The translations under genes were made by a program, and so were the position numbers. From Bathynomus jamesi (lineage: Eukaryota > Arthropoda > Malacostraca > Isopoda > Cirolanidae), in assembly GCA_023014485.1 (NCBI GenBank), contig JAJOZX010001573.1, positions 807,501-871,500 on the forward strand: 64,000 nt of DNA. Reading direction: 5' to 3'. This document shows, piece after piece, positions 11,663-21,700 of this stretch (its first letter is position 1; every line of letters begins with the position of its first letter). The notes beneath the pieces are model-generated. The model was not told where the DNA came from, ran no database searches, and was given only the letters and a program-made list of their open reading frames with translations.

Positions 11663-12024
11663 TAAAATATTGTTGTGATAAAAAATGCAAATGTTGATCA
11701 ATGTTGCAAAGGGGCGAGGGATATTTCATAAAGGGGTGGGTTCTAAAATGGGAAAACCGAGAATGGTATGGGCGCAAATATTAATGCAAATATTGTCAAG
11801 GTAGAGACTGCAAGTGGCAATACACGATGTGGGCATTAAATCTACGGAGAGAAGATAAAGACACCATTAGTCGACCAATCAGGACGTCCAAAACGTGGAC
11901 CCGTAATATAGGTGTTACGATTGGTATACAATTTTATCGTAGCTCCGCCCAGTTACATTGACAACCAATCATTAAACTTACGAACCGCCAATTAGTCTTT
12001 TGGGGGGTGCTTGGGGATCATGCA

Positions 12025-12032
12025 TATAAAAG
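12025..12032 (+). promoter_or_regulatory. TATA box of the left-end gene
   Basis: TATAAAAG lies 64 bases before the ATG at 12096, which suggests a start site near 12055 and a short leader. A CTCCGCCCA word lies upstream near 11942, and similar words recur at about 23415-23470 ahead of the accessory ORFs, hinting at a shared promoter design (inference). Confidence 0.6.
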
Positions 12033-12095
12033 GAAATATTTTCAGTTGGGAGTCACAGTAGTTATTTTCACCAGTGAATAAACATTCCCTCTGCC

Positions 12096-12829
12096 ATGAA
12101 TCAAGAACTTTACAGTTTACCGGATTTATATCAAGATGGTGACATTGTAGCGTTGTCCATCAATAATCATCTTTTTAACGCGGCTGACCGGGATGGATTA
12201 TTTCCAACGCAAACCGTTGATGATATCTGCAATGACGCTCCTTACGACCCGACGCGAGGAACTGCCGTAGAAATTTAAGTAATTATGTGCTTGTAATTTT
12301 ATTTTTTGTAGCCAATTATTCGCAAACTTGTTATTTATTTAATGTGCCTGTCAATAAGAGAAAGATCACTGTTCTGGATTATTTCATCATATATATATAT
12401 ATAGAGGGTTGTAGTAATTCATCTCATCACATTAAAAATGCTTCATTTGGGTATTCGCAATTATAGATTAGTTTGCAATTAATATAATGCTAAAGTCCTG
12501 TTTTTGATTCATTCAATTTTTTTTATAGAAATCTTTTGCATGTTTTAAATAATTTTATTTTTCTTAAAGGAACTTCTCTGAGCGGCTCAAAGATATCGTC
12601 ACATTGTAATACTCTTACTCTGCATATGTTTTAAACAACTGGGTTTTTATTAAAAAAGATTCATTATGAACTAATGAATTATTCCTTCTCCTTTAAGGTC
12701 CGATGAGGATTTGACACGTGATATACAATCTTTTCGTTTTGAGGAAACCCATGTCGTGGACCGGAATACAAAGGTAGAAGATTTACCGAGCAGTCAACCC
12801 AACGATTGTCACATCATTAACGAAATAGT
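12096..12829 (+). pseudogene. Spliced left-end gene of unknown function, copy 1
   Basis: Exon 1 (12096-12274) has an ATG and 59 codons plus two bases, with an acidic product. Exon 2 (12698-12829, 132 nt) is preceded by CTTCTCCTTTAAG and followed by GTAAGT. The assignment rests on the second Polinton, where corresponding exons have intact sites. Here the exon 1 donor reads TTAAGT instead of GT, so normal splicing is probably lost and translation stops at 12278. A decayed extra exon may begin at 12570 after TTTTTCTTAAAG, reading about a dozen codons in the same phase before a stop. I recognise no family. Product start and exon structure come from comparison of the two copies, not from any database match. 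Confidence 0.6.
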
Positions 12830-12962
12830 GTAAGTATTTTTTTTATGTTTCAATCTTTTTTTCGGAGAAGACAATGATTTCATCAATTTATTAAATGAAA
12901 GAAATCATGTTTTTAGTACAATAACCATCTTAAACTACAGAATATACAAACTAAATTATTGG

Positions 12963-13471
12963 TTACAATATATTATATACACGAACAAAACATACTATAC
13001 AACGAGCACGCACAATCGGAAAACGCTTTTTACCTGTCTGCATACCATTTCGTCGTTTCATTGTGTGACACGGGTCGATTAATTTTTAAAAATTTATAAA
13101 TTCTTTACCACGTGACATATGCATGAGAAATGAAAGGCAGTACATCCCACAAGTATTACTAAAATATCCTTGTATCCGGAAGGGATTCCATACAACTTCG
13201 GGATATGCAACTGATCGAGAAATTTTACAATAATAGGGTCACTCCAGCGTGAGTGTCGAATGAATCAAATAGTACATGCGATCCCTACTTTTAAAATAGA
13301 TTGCAAACCAATGAATCCCTTCACTACCAATAACATCTGTGTTCACAATAAGGCTACCGCAATTTCTCGTAGATGGCAATTTCAATGTTTCATTCTTCGC
13401 AAACACACCGATAATTTAGAACGTGTGATTCGTTAACTATTCATTACTCTCTGAAGTGTATTCGCATCCAT
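12963..13471 (-). pseudogene. Adenain-like cysteine protease, copy 1 (broken)
   Basis: Polinton proteases belong to the adenovirus protease family (C5) and mature capsid proteins. Starting at the ATG at 13471, the first 12 codons match the start in the second copy (MDANTL). After a frameshift comes the catalytic-histidine block GIHWFAIYF, and near 13130 the nucleophile block TCGMYC followed by MHMSRGKEF, conserved between both copies. At least two frameshifts and a stop after INF interrupt the gene. The start is only 2 bp after the capsid-protein stop codon, so the two are probably co-transcribed. Confidence 0.8.
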
Positions 13472-13473
13472 TT

Positions 13474-14765
13474 TTAAAAGTCAGTGAAAACGCTCCAAAA
13501 TCTGTCTACTTCTATTAGGGCTTGTGACTCGAGGTAAACTAGTACACTTATAGGCGCATCTATAGGCTTGGCGAATTCCAATCTGACTCAGATGTTTCCA
13601 CTCTGTTGTGGACTTAAGTGTGTATTTACACTAGCAGATAAGTCAGGTGTGATGTTAAACGGATAAAGGTTAAATTGATCGATGAATTCTTTCTGTGTTA
13701 CTCCATTCCCAAGCTCATCACAATCACCTGCAATATGTGCCAGATTACTATATGTTCTCATGCAAAGCGGTAACACAGCGTCTGATGAATAATCCATAGC
13801 CATAGCCCCGCCCAACGCAATGCCATTAACGTATAGTTATATTTTTAAGGCCGAAATTCTCGAATTTAAAGGCACTTTTTATATTTTCCATTCACCGAAG
13901 CATGTTCCTGCATTCCAATTAATATCCTTTTAGGTAGATTTCCCAGGGCGATGTTTTCTATCTGTTTCGATGCCAACCCTGCTGGCACCGTGTATAGTTT
14001 GATCTGTGCTCTGTTAATTGGGTATTTTACTGTGGCGTGTAGTAAATTTTCCTCAATTTCTATTTGTTTTGGTGAACTTAATTTCACTCGCCGTACGCGG
14101 AGGTATGTCTCCATAATGTGAATCACAACGGGTTTTGCTCCCTCTTCTTGATCAGCATCCAGATTTAAACAGATCTCAGGATTCGTGCGGTGAGCTTTAT
14201 TTTCATATCCACCCCATTCACAAGCAACTTCTCCTGGAATGTGAAGTCTGTATGCAGGCGTCCAAAACACTCATATATCTTTTTTAGAATTTTTAAATTT
14301 GTCCTTTATACTACTTTCGTCTTTAGCTTGATAATAGCCCTCGGCACTTAAAAAGGTATCCTTCGCTTCTTTGGAAAAGTTCAGACATTTTCCAGATAGG
14401 CTCGTAGGTGTAGTACCCCGTTCCTGCCGATATGTTGACCTGATTTAAATATACGTCACACTGGTTGAATAAGGAGTGCAGAAAGTTTGTTTCAGGGTAT
14501 ACAGCATATTTGTCATCACAGTCCGTTCCATCAGAATGGGCTATACGTAGTTTAGCGTACATGTGCACACAGCTTGGTCAAAAAAGTAAGGGCCTGAGCT
14601 GGGTATCACGAATTCTATAGGGGCACTCGGGGAACTAATTGTGTTTAAAGGGTTAATTGTAATAAAGTCACTGTGTTCAATAGAAACTTGAGTTGGAGGC
14701 ATGTCAAAGAGGGACAGCTCCGATTTACAACATTGTGAACTACACGGATGGATGAAGCGTGCCAT
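13474..14765 (-). pseudogene. Major capsid protein (double jelly-roll), copy 1
   Basis: Homologues are widely annotated in invertebrate genomes as F54H12.2-like proteins, later recognised as Polinton major capsid (hexon-like) proteins. The gene reads leftwards in about five open blocks: 14765-14541 (start, ELSLFDMPPTQ), 14568-14323 (YYTYEPIWK), 14270-13866 (ALGNLPKRILIGM), 13815-13588 (MDYSSDAVLPL and TQKEF), and the C-terminal strand region ending at 13474. Total length of about 430 codons agrees with the family. Four or more frameshifts make it a pseudogene as written. The C-terminal third aligns with the copy at 63485-64000 at roughly two thirds identity by eye. Confidence 0.85.
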
Positions 14766-14898
14766 GACGAGTTAGAAATAGTGCCTCCTCTCTCGACAAG
14801 TAGTAAACAAACTATGATTCATGAGATCAATGTCCTTAGCTTATATCAGTCAAAAAAATGGTCAACCATAGGTTTCATTCGCTTAGAACACTTCTTTT

Positions 14899-15216
14899 TT
14901 ATATCCTTTTACGTTTAATGCCACGTGGTGGTAATCCCTTCTTCCGGACAGCCCTCTTCTTCTTCCCACCACCACGCATTTTTCTCTTTGCATCTTTGAC
15001 GATTTCGTCCCGTGTACGCTTTAAGTGTCTTTTTAGAGCTTCTTTAGGTTTAGCCCCAGCCAATATGTCTTCTGCTGTGTTAAGACCTGATTGTAACGCT
15101 TTCCTCCCGAGGTATCTGGCACCCCTCTTCAGCAAGGGGACAGCCGTACGTAGTATGGTTGAAAAAATGGATGCAAGTCCACTACCTCGATAGAGTGTGA
15201 AAGGCTTTCTGTCCAT
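14899..15216 (-). CDS. Small basic virion-type protein (pVI/pX-like)
   Basis: A 105-residue protein with an N-terminal glycine-rich amphipathic segment (GSGLASIF, then LKRGARYLG) and a very basic C-terminus rich in KKK/KRK, resembling adenovirus-type core or cement proteins and the small basic proteins of Polintons. It is probably a DNA-binding or membrane-acting virion component (inference). Its ATG overlaps the stop codon of the upstream minor capsid gene by one base (TAATG arrangement at 15216), indicating tight coupling. It is one of the few genes here with a fully open frame. Confidence 0.75.
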   Translation of the reverse strand: MDRKPFTLYRGSGLASIFSTILRTAVPLLKRGARYLGRKALQSGLNTAEDILAGAKPKEALKRHLKRTRDEIVKDAKRKMRGGGKKKRAVRKKGLPPRGIKRKRI

Positions 15217-16085
15217 TATAACTCAGTGCGTCGAAAGTGCAGCTTCACTGTTAAGCTCCCGTTACCGAATGGGAAATTTTTTCCCTCAAACGTTCTTATA
15301 TATATTGAGATATTGGTTATTAGATTAGCTGCGACATTCACATAATGGGGCCTGTCATATGTAAAACTCAAACTCCTTCCTCTATGGTTGGAAATGTGAG
15401 CAATGCGCAGCAGGCGTGCCTGAGTATCCCCAACAAACTGGTGCTACAATATACTGCTGTAAATATAGCACATGTCTGGGGGTTTATAGCCGTCAACCAT
15501 TTTCTCCAATTTGAACTGATACATTAGGCTGGACAAGTCGTGTTGTGCCTCGTGAAATGTATCTCTTTGGATGACTGATCGATATCGTCCATCGGTCATA
15601 ATTTTGAACACTCTCTGGTCTTTAATATTTCGGTTAGCCTGCGATTTTCGGGCCACAGTGCATGCATGGGGATCATTGTTTAGGATTTCGTATACTAAAT
15701 CGCCCGTAAAATTTGAGCTTTTTAAACTTACGTTTAAGTCTCTCACAACATCCTTGGCCTCACCATAGTGACCCGGTCCTAGTGTTACTTCTGTACTGTA
15801 ATACCGTGCATCCTCTGTCAGGGCGGTACGCATGGTTTCATCCCGAGTTACCGCAGCTTTTTCACACTCATTACAGTCTCTAAGAATCGTAAAAACGGGT
15901 TCTTTATAATCAATAGTTAAAAAAAGGGTATTCAACTGAATTTCGCATATACCCACCTCATACGTATCACGACCGAATTCAATGGGTCCGTGGAGTTCTG
16001 TTACAAAGTTGGCTAGTGTGTTGTTAGGATGTACAGACACGGACGAGGAGGACGGGAGTGTGACGTAGAAATGGTTAGGCGCCAT
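15216..16085 (-). pseudogene. Minor capsid (penton) protein with one nonsense codon
   Basis: The start has the Polinton minor capsid signature: FYVTLPSSSSV, a run toward NNTLANF, and YEVGICEIQ around residues 40-50, part of a single jelly-roll penton protein that forms the vertices of the capsid. The frame runs 213 codons to a TAG at 15444-15446, then continues open in the same frame for about 75 more codons (including FVGDTQARLLRI) to the TAA at 15216-15218. Full length is 290 codons, normal for the family. So a single nonsense codon interrupts an otherwise intact gene; readthrough is possible but unproven. The intergenic gap to the integrase is about 115 bp. Confidence 0.85.
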
Positions 16086-16200
16086 GTTGCATACTATTTA
16101 AGCTTCATTATTACATCAGCTTTTATATAGGTGTTGAAGCTTTCTGGGTATCCTAGCCATTTCACCAGGTACATTTTTCTCTTTCCTGAATCTTTGCTGC

Positions 16201-17068
16201 CTAAAATTTTTCAATTTTAAACACGTTTTTTCCTAAATTAAATGTCACTTTCTGCAACACCTCGCGGTAAAAGCCTCCTGCGATTTCTTCCCCATTCAAA
16301 TTTTCTACGTAATACAACATTATTTCGTCTTTAGATCTCATAGCCCTAACTTTAAAAATCTCGCGTGTCCATCCTTGCTCGAATCCCTTCGCAAATTTAT
16401 TTCCCGAACGCGACAGCCTTACATAATCATTGATTTTGAGACGCGCAGAGTGTGGTGGTGGTGCTCCATCTCTTCTCCCCTCTGGGTGCGTACCTCTTTC
16501 TAAAACTTCATTAGGTGTTGTCCCAATCGTGCGATGGTGTGAGCGGTTGTAGGATGAGGCCAATGATTCCAGAATATCTAGAAATCTGTATGTGTTTTTA
16601 TGTGTAACATAGCGGTGCATGCGTTCCTTTATGGTACGTTGAACTCTTTCAGCTAAAGATGCCTTATGTATAGAATTGGTAGTGTAGTAGCTGATATTAA
16701 ACTCTGTCAACATGTTCTGAAAAGCTCGGCCTATAAATTCTTTCCCCATATCCGTACAAAAATAGTCAAGAACTTTGTTTTCTTTCAACATTAACGTTTT
16801 AGTGGCTTTAGCAACTGTTTCAGGTGATTTATTTTTCAGAGGAATTAGCCACAGATATCTAGAGAATACATCTATTATGAATAGGATGTAGCGGTAACCA
16901 TCGTTATACACTGAATATCTTTGCATGTCTGTTAGATCTGCTTGCCAAATAGAGTCACTCAACATCTTTTTTCCCCACTCCGTAAACACTTCTGTACAGG
17001 CTATCTACGCCTCCATAGGAGGCTGGGCTAGAAATATCATAATAGCGTCTTCTTAATATGTTAGCCAT
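16201..17068 (-). pseudogene. Polinton integrase (rve family), N-terminal deletion
   Basis: Retroviral-type integrase that inserts the element. The catalytic core is open from 16989 to 16201: first Asp in WQADLTDM, second in FCTDMGKEF, Glu in SLAERVQRT, with about 33 residues between the last two. A C-terminal SH3-like/chromo-like tail contains YYVENLNGE and GGFYREVL. The ATG at 17068 begins MANILRR and YYDISSP, the usual Polinton integrase N-terminus, but after about 30 codons the frame shifts at a point where roughly 30-40 residues of the expected linker/zinc region are missing. The upstream gene overlaps this start by 16 bases. Confidence 0.9.
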
Positions 17069-17724
17069 TTGCGTATTTTAGAGGCACGTGGGTAGGGTTG
17101 ACCGTTGTTTAACCTCTTCTTTAACCTGTTCAGATTTCCTATCATTGTTTTGGGGACATTTATTTGTCGTAGTCTTGCTTTAATATGCTTCCATCCTGAT
17201 GGTGAGGGCCTATCCCACTTTCTCACCAGATCATAGACGATGTCTACGATATTCGATCCCTGTACCTTTGCTCCTTCCACAATGCTCTCACTTCTATCGG
17301 TCCATTGTATGGTGGGGTCCTCATTCAATAGATTATAAAGATTTAAATCTTTATTCCTCAATGTATGTGGGAGGGTGCTTTTTAATACATGCTCGATGTG
17401 TTGTGTGCCCGACCCGTTAATCTTTGATTGGTCAGCTCTATCGTCGGACACAGGCCCTATGTCACCATGTCCATCGTTCCACGTGCTGTGCCTAATAACC
17501 ACGGGAATCTCTGTCGGATTCTTATAATTTTCGCACTCGTGAAGAAATTTCTGCAGGTATAAGATTGTTTTCTCATCAGGTGTTTTTTCACTGTTTAATA
17601 GGATTAACAACTCGCTTTCTATTCTTTGAAGCCTGCTTTTACGGGGATCTAGATCCGTGTCTGGATTCTTTGAACTTTGCAGTGAAGCATACGCCTCGTG
17701 TGGAATCACTACCACTTTTTTCAT
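17053..17724 (-). CDS. Conserved Polinton protein of unknown function, 223 aa
   Basis: Fully open. It begins MKKVVVIPHEAY, has a helical N-terminal third, a polar middle and a basic C-terminus with IRKWLTY. Its position between the small basic gene and the integrase, and its general build, match a conserved but unassigned protein of arthropod Polintons. The C-terminal helical region with LNRLKKRLN may bind nucleic acid (inference). It overlaps the integrase start by 16 bases, implying co-transcription. No named domain is visible to me. Confidence 0.65.
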   Translation of the reverse strand: MKKVVVIPHEAYASLQSSKNPDTDLDPRKSRLQRIESELLILLNSEKTPDEKTILYLQKFLHECENYKNPTEIPVVIRHSTWNDGHGDIGPVSDDRADQSKINGSGTQHIEHVLKSTLPHTLRNKDLNLYNLLNEDPTIQWTDRSESIVEGAKVQGSNIVDIVYDLVRKWDRPSPSGWKHIKARLRQINVPKTMIGNLNRLKKRLNNGQPYPRASKIRKWLTY

Positions 17725-17737
17725 TGTATTAATCTAG

Positions 17738-18046
17738 TCAGTAAAGGACCCAAAACTGGAAATAAGATGGGAGGAATGACCCTCCTCTTTGTACAATAAT
17801 TCGTTTTTTCTTCCCTACAGTTTGACTTTTACGAGCGAGTGCACGTATTATGTTCTTGTAACGGCGTAGGCGAGCCTTCTGATGTGGTTTCATTGATACA
17901 TTGCAATTTATAACGTGAAGACAGATTTCACAGATGCATTTTAAAAAACCGGAGTCGATATTTTTAGCAAACATCTGCTGCATTGCCCGGGGCAGTCGAT
18001 GATAGACTTTTATTAATTCATGGTATTTCTTTAGCCTCTTTGTCAT
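17738..18046 (-). CDS. Small basic conserved Polinton protein, 102 aa
   Basis: It begins MTKRLKKYHELIKVYHRLP and carries a Cys pattern C-x-C-x2-C at about residues 38-43, then a basic region KARLRRYKNI and a hydrophobic aromatic C-terminus after a GG. This small protein sits immediately downstream of the ATPase in many Polintons; the hydrophobic end after Gly-Gly may be cut by the protease (inference). Its ATG overlaps the ATPase stop codon by 4 bases (ATGA at 18043-18046). Confidence 0.65.
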   Translation of the reverse strand: MTKRLKKYHELIKVYHRLPRAMQQMFAKNIDSGFLKCICEICLHVINCNVSMKPHQKARLRRYKNIIRALARKSQTVGKKKRIIVQRGGSFLPSYFQFWVLY

Positions 18047-18645
18047 TCTGAAATATATACCGTTTCAGGTTCGTTTGGAAATATATTCGTTCTTAGAAGC
18101 ACCCTCAACGTGTTTCGCGGATGAAGGTCGTAAAGCAAATATCCGTAACGCGGGCTTGTAGCTTCTTTATAAACTTCTAAAAACTCCTTACGCTGATTCG
18201 GGAACATTTGATTGGCTAATATCCCAATTTGTGATACATCTCTACGTTGTGCGAATAAGACTAGATATTGTGTATGTAATGACACTTCGCGCATGTATCT
18301 ATTTTTGAAAAATAGATTCTGATTGATGAAGAAGACGCTTATGTTAAGATGGTGGGAGAATACTGTAAATGTCTCGGCAAACGTTTTATCCATCTCCAAC
18401 ATGAGATCGTCAATTACAATGACTGTATGTTCATTTCGCTTTCACGAATTAACGTCATATACACCTTTGTGGAACAAAATATCTTCTTGGTACTCGTTGA
18501 ACACTGAGTGATACGTTGAATAGCACCATATAACTTTATGCACAAATTTTGAGAACATCTCTCCCTTTTCTTTAATGATTTTCAGCATAAACATAGTTTT
18601 ACCACATCCTGTAGGGCCAGATATAATACATGTGGATGCGCTCAT
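18043..18645 (-). pseudogene. Genome-packaging ATPase (FtsK/HerA type), one frameshift
   Basis: Motor ATPase that packages DNA into capsids in Polintons and related viruses. The Walker A motif GPTGCGKT lies at about residues 10-17 after the ATG at 18645. Walker B (VIVIDDL) and the remainder lie in a different frame from about 18430 to 18043, so a single-base shift near 18440 breaks the gene. A sensor-like INQNLF block and LHPRNTLR C-terminus agree with the family. The frame is open upstream of 18645 for about 15 more codons, so the true start may lie further right or be supplied by splicing. Confidence 0.87.
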
Positions 18646-18783
18646 GAACCTGAATTTTTCTACAGAATCCTTTTCTAAAACGTCACACTCATAAGTGGGT
18701 CATTTACAAAATATAATAATTATTTAAGTGATGATCCTTAGGCTTATATTCTACAGTCTTGGTTTTCTCTTCTCCCACAGAAC
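18646..18783. promoter_or_regulatory. Divergent gap between ATPase and polymerase genes
   Basis: About 140 bases separate the leftward structural block from the rightward polymerase, the natural place for a bidirectional promoter. It ends with a pyrimidine-rich run and CAG (18764-18783) that looks like a strong 3' splice site just before the polymerase ATG at 18784. Confidence 0.45.
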
Positions 18784-21700
18784 CATGAATGACGATGAGG
18801 CATAGCACCCCATCATCGATATTACAGATGACCCCGACGACAGTGTAGTTGTGATCACAGAATCCATCCCCGCTGACGAACCCTCCACCAGCGATACCAG
18901 TAGCACGCGCCAATTCAAAGCGGAGGCATGATGAAGAGACCACGACGTCAGGTATAAAGCGCGCCAGGATTGCGCCGGTTGTTAGACCCCCAGTAATAGA
19001 GTCTCAACCCTCTACGTCTTACGACACAACCCCCACAATAGTACCTTCCTCAAATATACCCCCCTTATTCCTATTCAATTCCGGGTACATCCTCCACAGC
19101 AGCTTCTCGTTCTGTTGAGGATGGCATAACATTCGAGTTGGTGCGCACCGCTACCCCCACCCCAGCTTTGACTAGAAATCAATATATAGTCAGGGTTGAT
19201 CCGAGATCCATGTGTAGCAATGGTGTTGAACACGGACTACGGCGCATAGTTGAACGTATTGTAGAGTTTGCCCTTCAGAACCGTGACGAACGTGAAGTTA
19301 GGACGAGGCTGTCCTTCGGATTCGGGTCAGATGACGGAGCTGTAGATGATATTTGGGTAGTAATACCGTTTAGACGCTTGGCAGCTGAAGATATAGAGTA
19401 TATATTCGGCCGTATAATGCGGGCCTCTCAAAGTAGTATAGCCTTCAATTTGGACAACCTCACGGTAAATATTGACCGTGTATTCCGTGTTGCGGGTCAT
19501 AGTGCCACACCTTATACTCTTAACTTCAATTCTCAGGCTATTTATAGACGGCATATAAACGTCGATCGTGGTTGCGGCTTTATAGCAGTAGTCTTAGCCG
19601 TATGTTTACTGTACTAAATACACGGTCAAAAACATTTGGTTGCCTACGGTAGTGGAGCGTGCCCGTAAACTAGCTGTAGACTGTAAACTTGATTTGACTG
19701 TAATATGGGTCCTGAAGAGCTGAGAAGGGTAGAACAGGAAATGAATGTTCGTATAGTTGTATTTGGAATGGATGATCGTCGTAGGACTGTGTGTTTTTAA
19801 AAGCAGTGTGAGAGATCGTACAAGACCCCTACTTATTTTAGGACTGTCAGGACAACGTATCTCCCCATCCGTAATATAAGGGACCTTTACGCGAGTTATG
19901 ATAAAAGTCGAAAATATGGACGACATCATGATTTGTGTAAGGGATGTATCGAGTTTGCGGATGATATAGTGAAACATTGTAAAGATTGCCACATGGTATG
20001 TGAGCAGTGTAAAAGCTCCAAATGTGAAAGCCGTGTAGTTGAAGCTGAGAAGAGGGATTGTGATGTGTGTAGACGCACATTTTTCAATAATAACTGTTTT
20101 GAGCTCCATAAATCAATTGGCACGTGCAGGAAAATGAGAATCTGTGAATGTGGTATGTTTCATATGATGGATAATTGGGGGAATTTCAAGCATAAATGTG
20201 ATGAAATTCACTGTTCTACATGCCATGAGAAATATAAGGCGGTTGGAGTAAAGCATGTATGTTATATGAAAGACGCTAAGCCTAAAAATAGCCCTTGTAT
20301 AACTGTGTACTACGATATAGAAACATACACGAACGCTGAAACCAAAGAGGTTATTCCACATTTACTTGTAAGCCAGACTATCTGTGATGAGTGTATGGAG
20401 ATCGAGTGTGATGAGTGTCACAAATGTGGTAAACGGACAAACGTTTTTAAAACGAATGCCCACGATAGCCCTGTGAAACTCTTTGTGTCCTATATTGTCA
20501 AGTTAGCGGACAAGTTAAAAAAATGACTGTGTATATTCTCGCCCATAACGGGGCAAAATTTGACACACAGTTCCTTTATAAGGAGTTGCTTGAGCACGAG
20601 TCATCTGAGATATTTACAGGTGATCCCTTGAAAAGAGGCAACAAACTAATACAGATGCAAATAAGAGGTAATGTACAGTTTAAAGACACTTTATTATTCA
20701 CACCTTGTAAATTAGCAAAGCTACCCAAGGTGATGGGCGTAGCCGCTGAAGTTTCAAAAGGATATTTCCCTTACACATTCCTCACTAGCGAAACTTTAAA
20801 TTACGTAGGACTACCTCCACCCAAACATTACTTTAACTATGAATGTATGAGTACAGATGAACGTGAAGATTTTGACCGATACTACAACAGTTTTAATGAA
20901 TCTAATCCTTATAATATAGCTGATGAATGTGAGCGTTATTGCGTGAATGATGTGCGCGTGCTTAGAGTATGCACATAGGCGTTTCAAATGCGATCCGTTG
21001 CAAGTCGCAACCACCATCGCCTCATTATGTTTTACGGTGTTCAAGAATAACTTCATGCCTAAAGACACCTTAGCCGTTATTCACAGAAACAATCCCCGCA
21101 GTTATGGGCACAAGGCTATTTACTGGCTCATACACCTACAGCAGCAGACAGGTGTATACATAAAGCATGCCCGCAACACGGGTGAAGTACCCATTAAGGT
21201 TAATGGTCGTGTTTTTTGGGTTGATGGTCTAAGTGAAAACCGTGCCACTGGTGAGAAGACTGTGTACTCCTTTAACGGTTGCTGGTGGCACGGATCCCCG
21301 TCCTGAGTGTGGAATCGTAGGAGATATCCACGGTAGATCTCCTGCCGACAGTCTTGCGTGGACCCGCACCCGCGATCAACTTATAGGCTCCCAGTTCACT
21401 CACAAAGTCTTGTGGGAGCATGAGTATGATGCACGGATGGAAACAGATGGACAGTACCGTGAAGAAATAAACACGATCAAACGTTCAATGGTGCTGGATC
21501 CTCTCAAATGCGGTGATAGCTTGTTCGGAGGGCGTACAAATCCCTTCAAGCTATACTTTCCGCCTACGGAGGGCGTGAAACTCCATTACTACGACTTCTG
21601 TTCTTTATATCCCTACGTGATGAAGAACAATCCGTACCCCGTGGGTGCACCTGAGAAACTGGTGGGACCTGACCTCCCACCATCGAGGTGTTCTCAACAA

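Noticed and set aside
19606..20123. Three minus-strand frames under the polymerase
   Set aside because: Antisense shadows of the Cys-rich N-terminal region of PolB; codon patterns follow the plus-strand gene.
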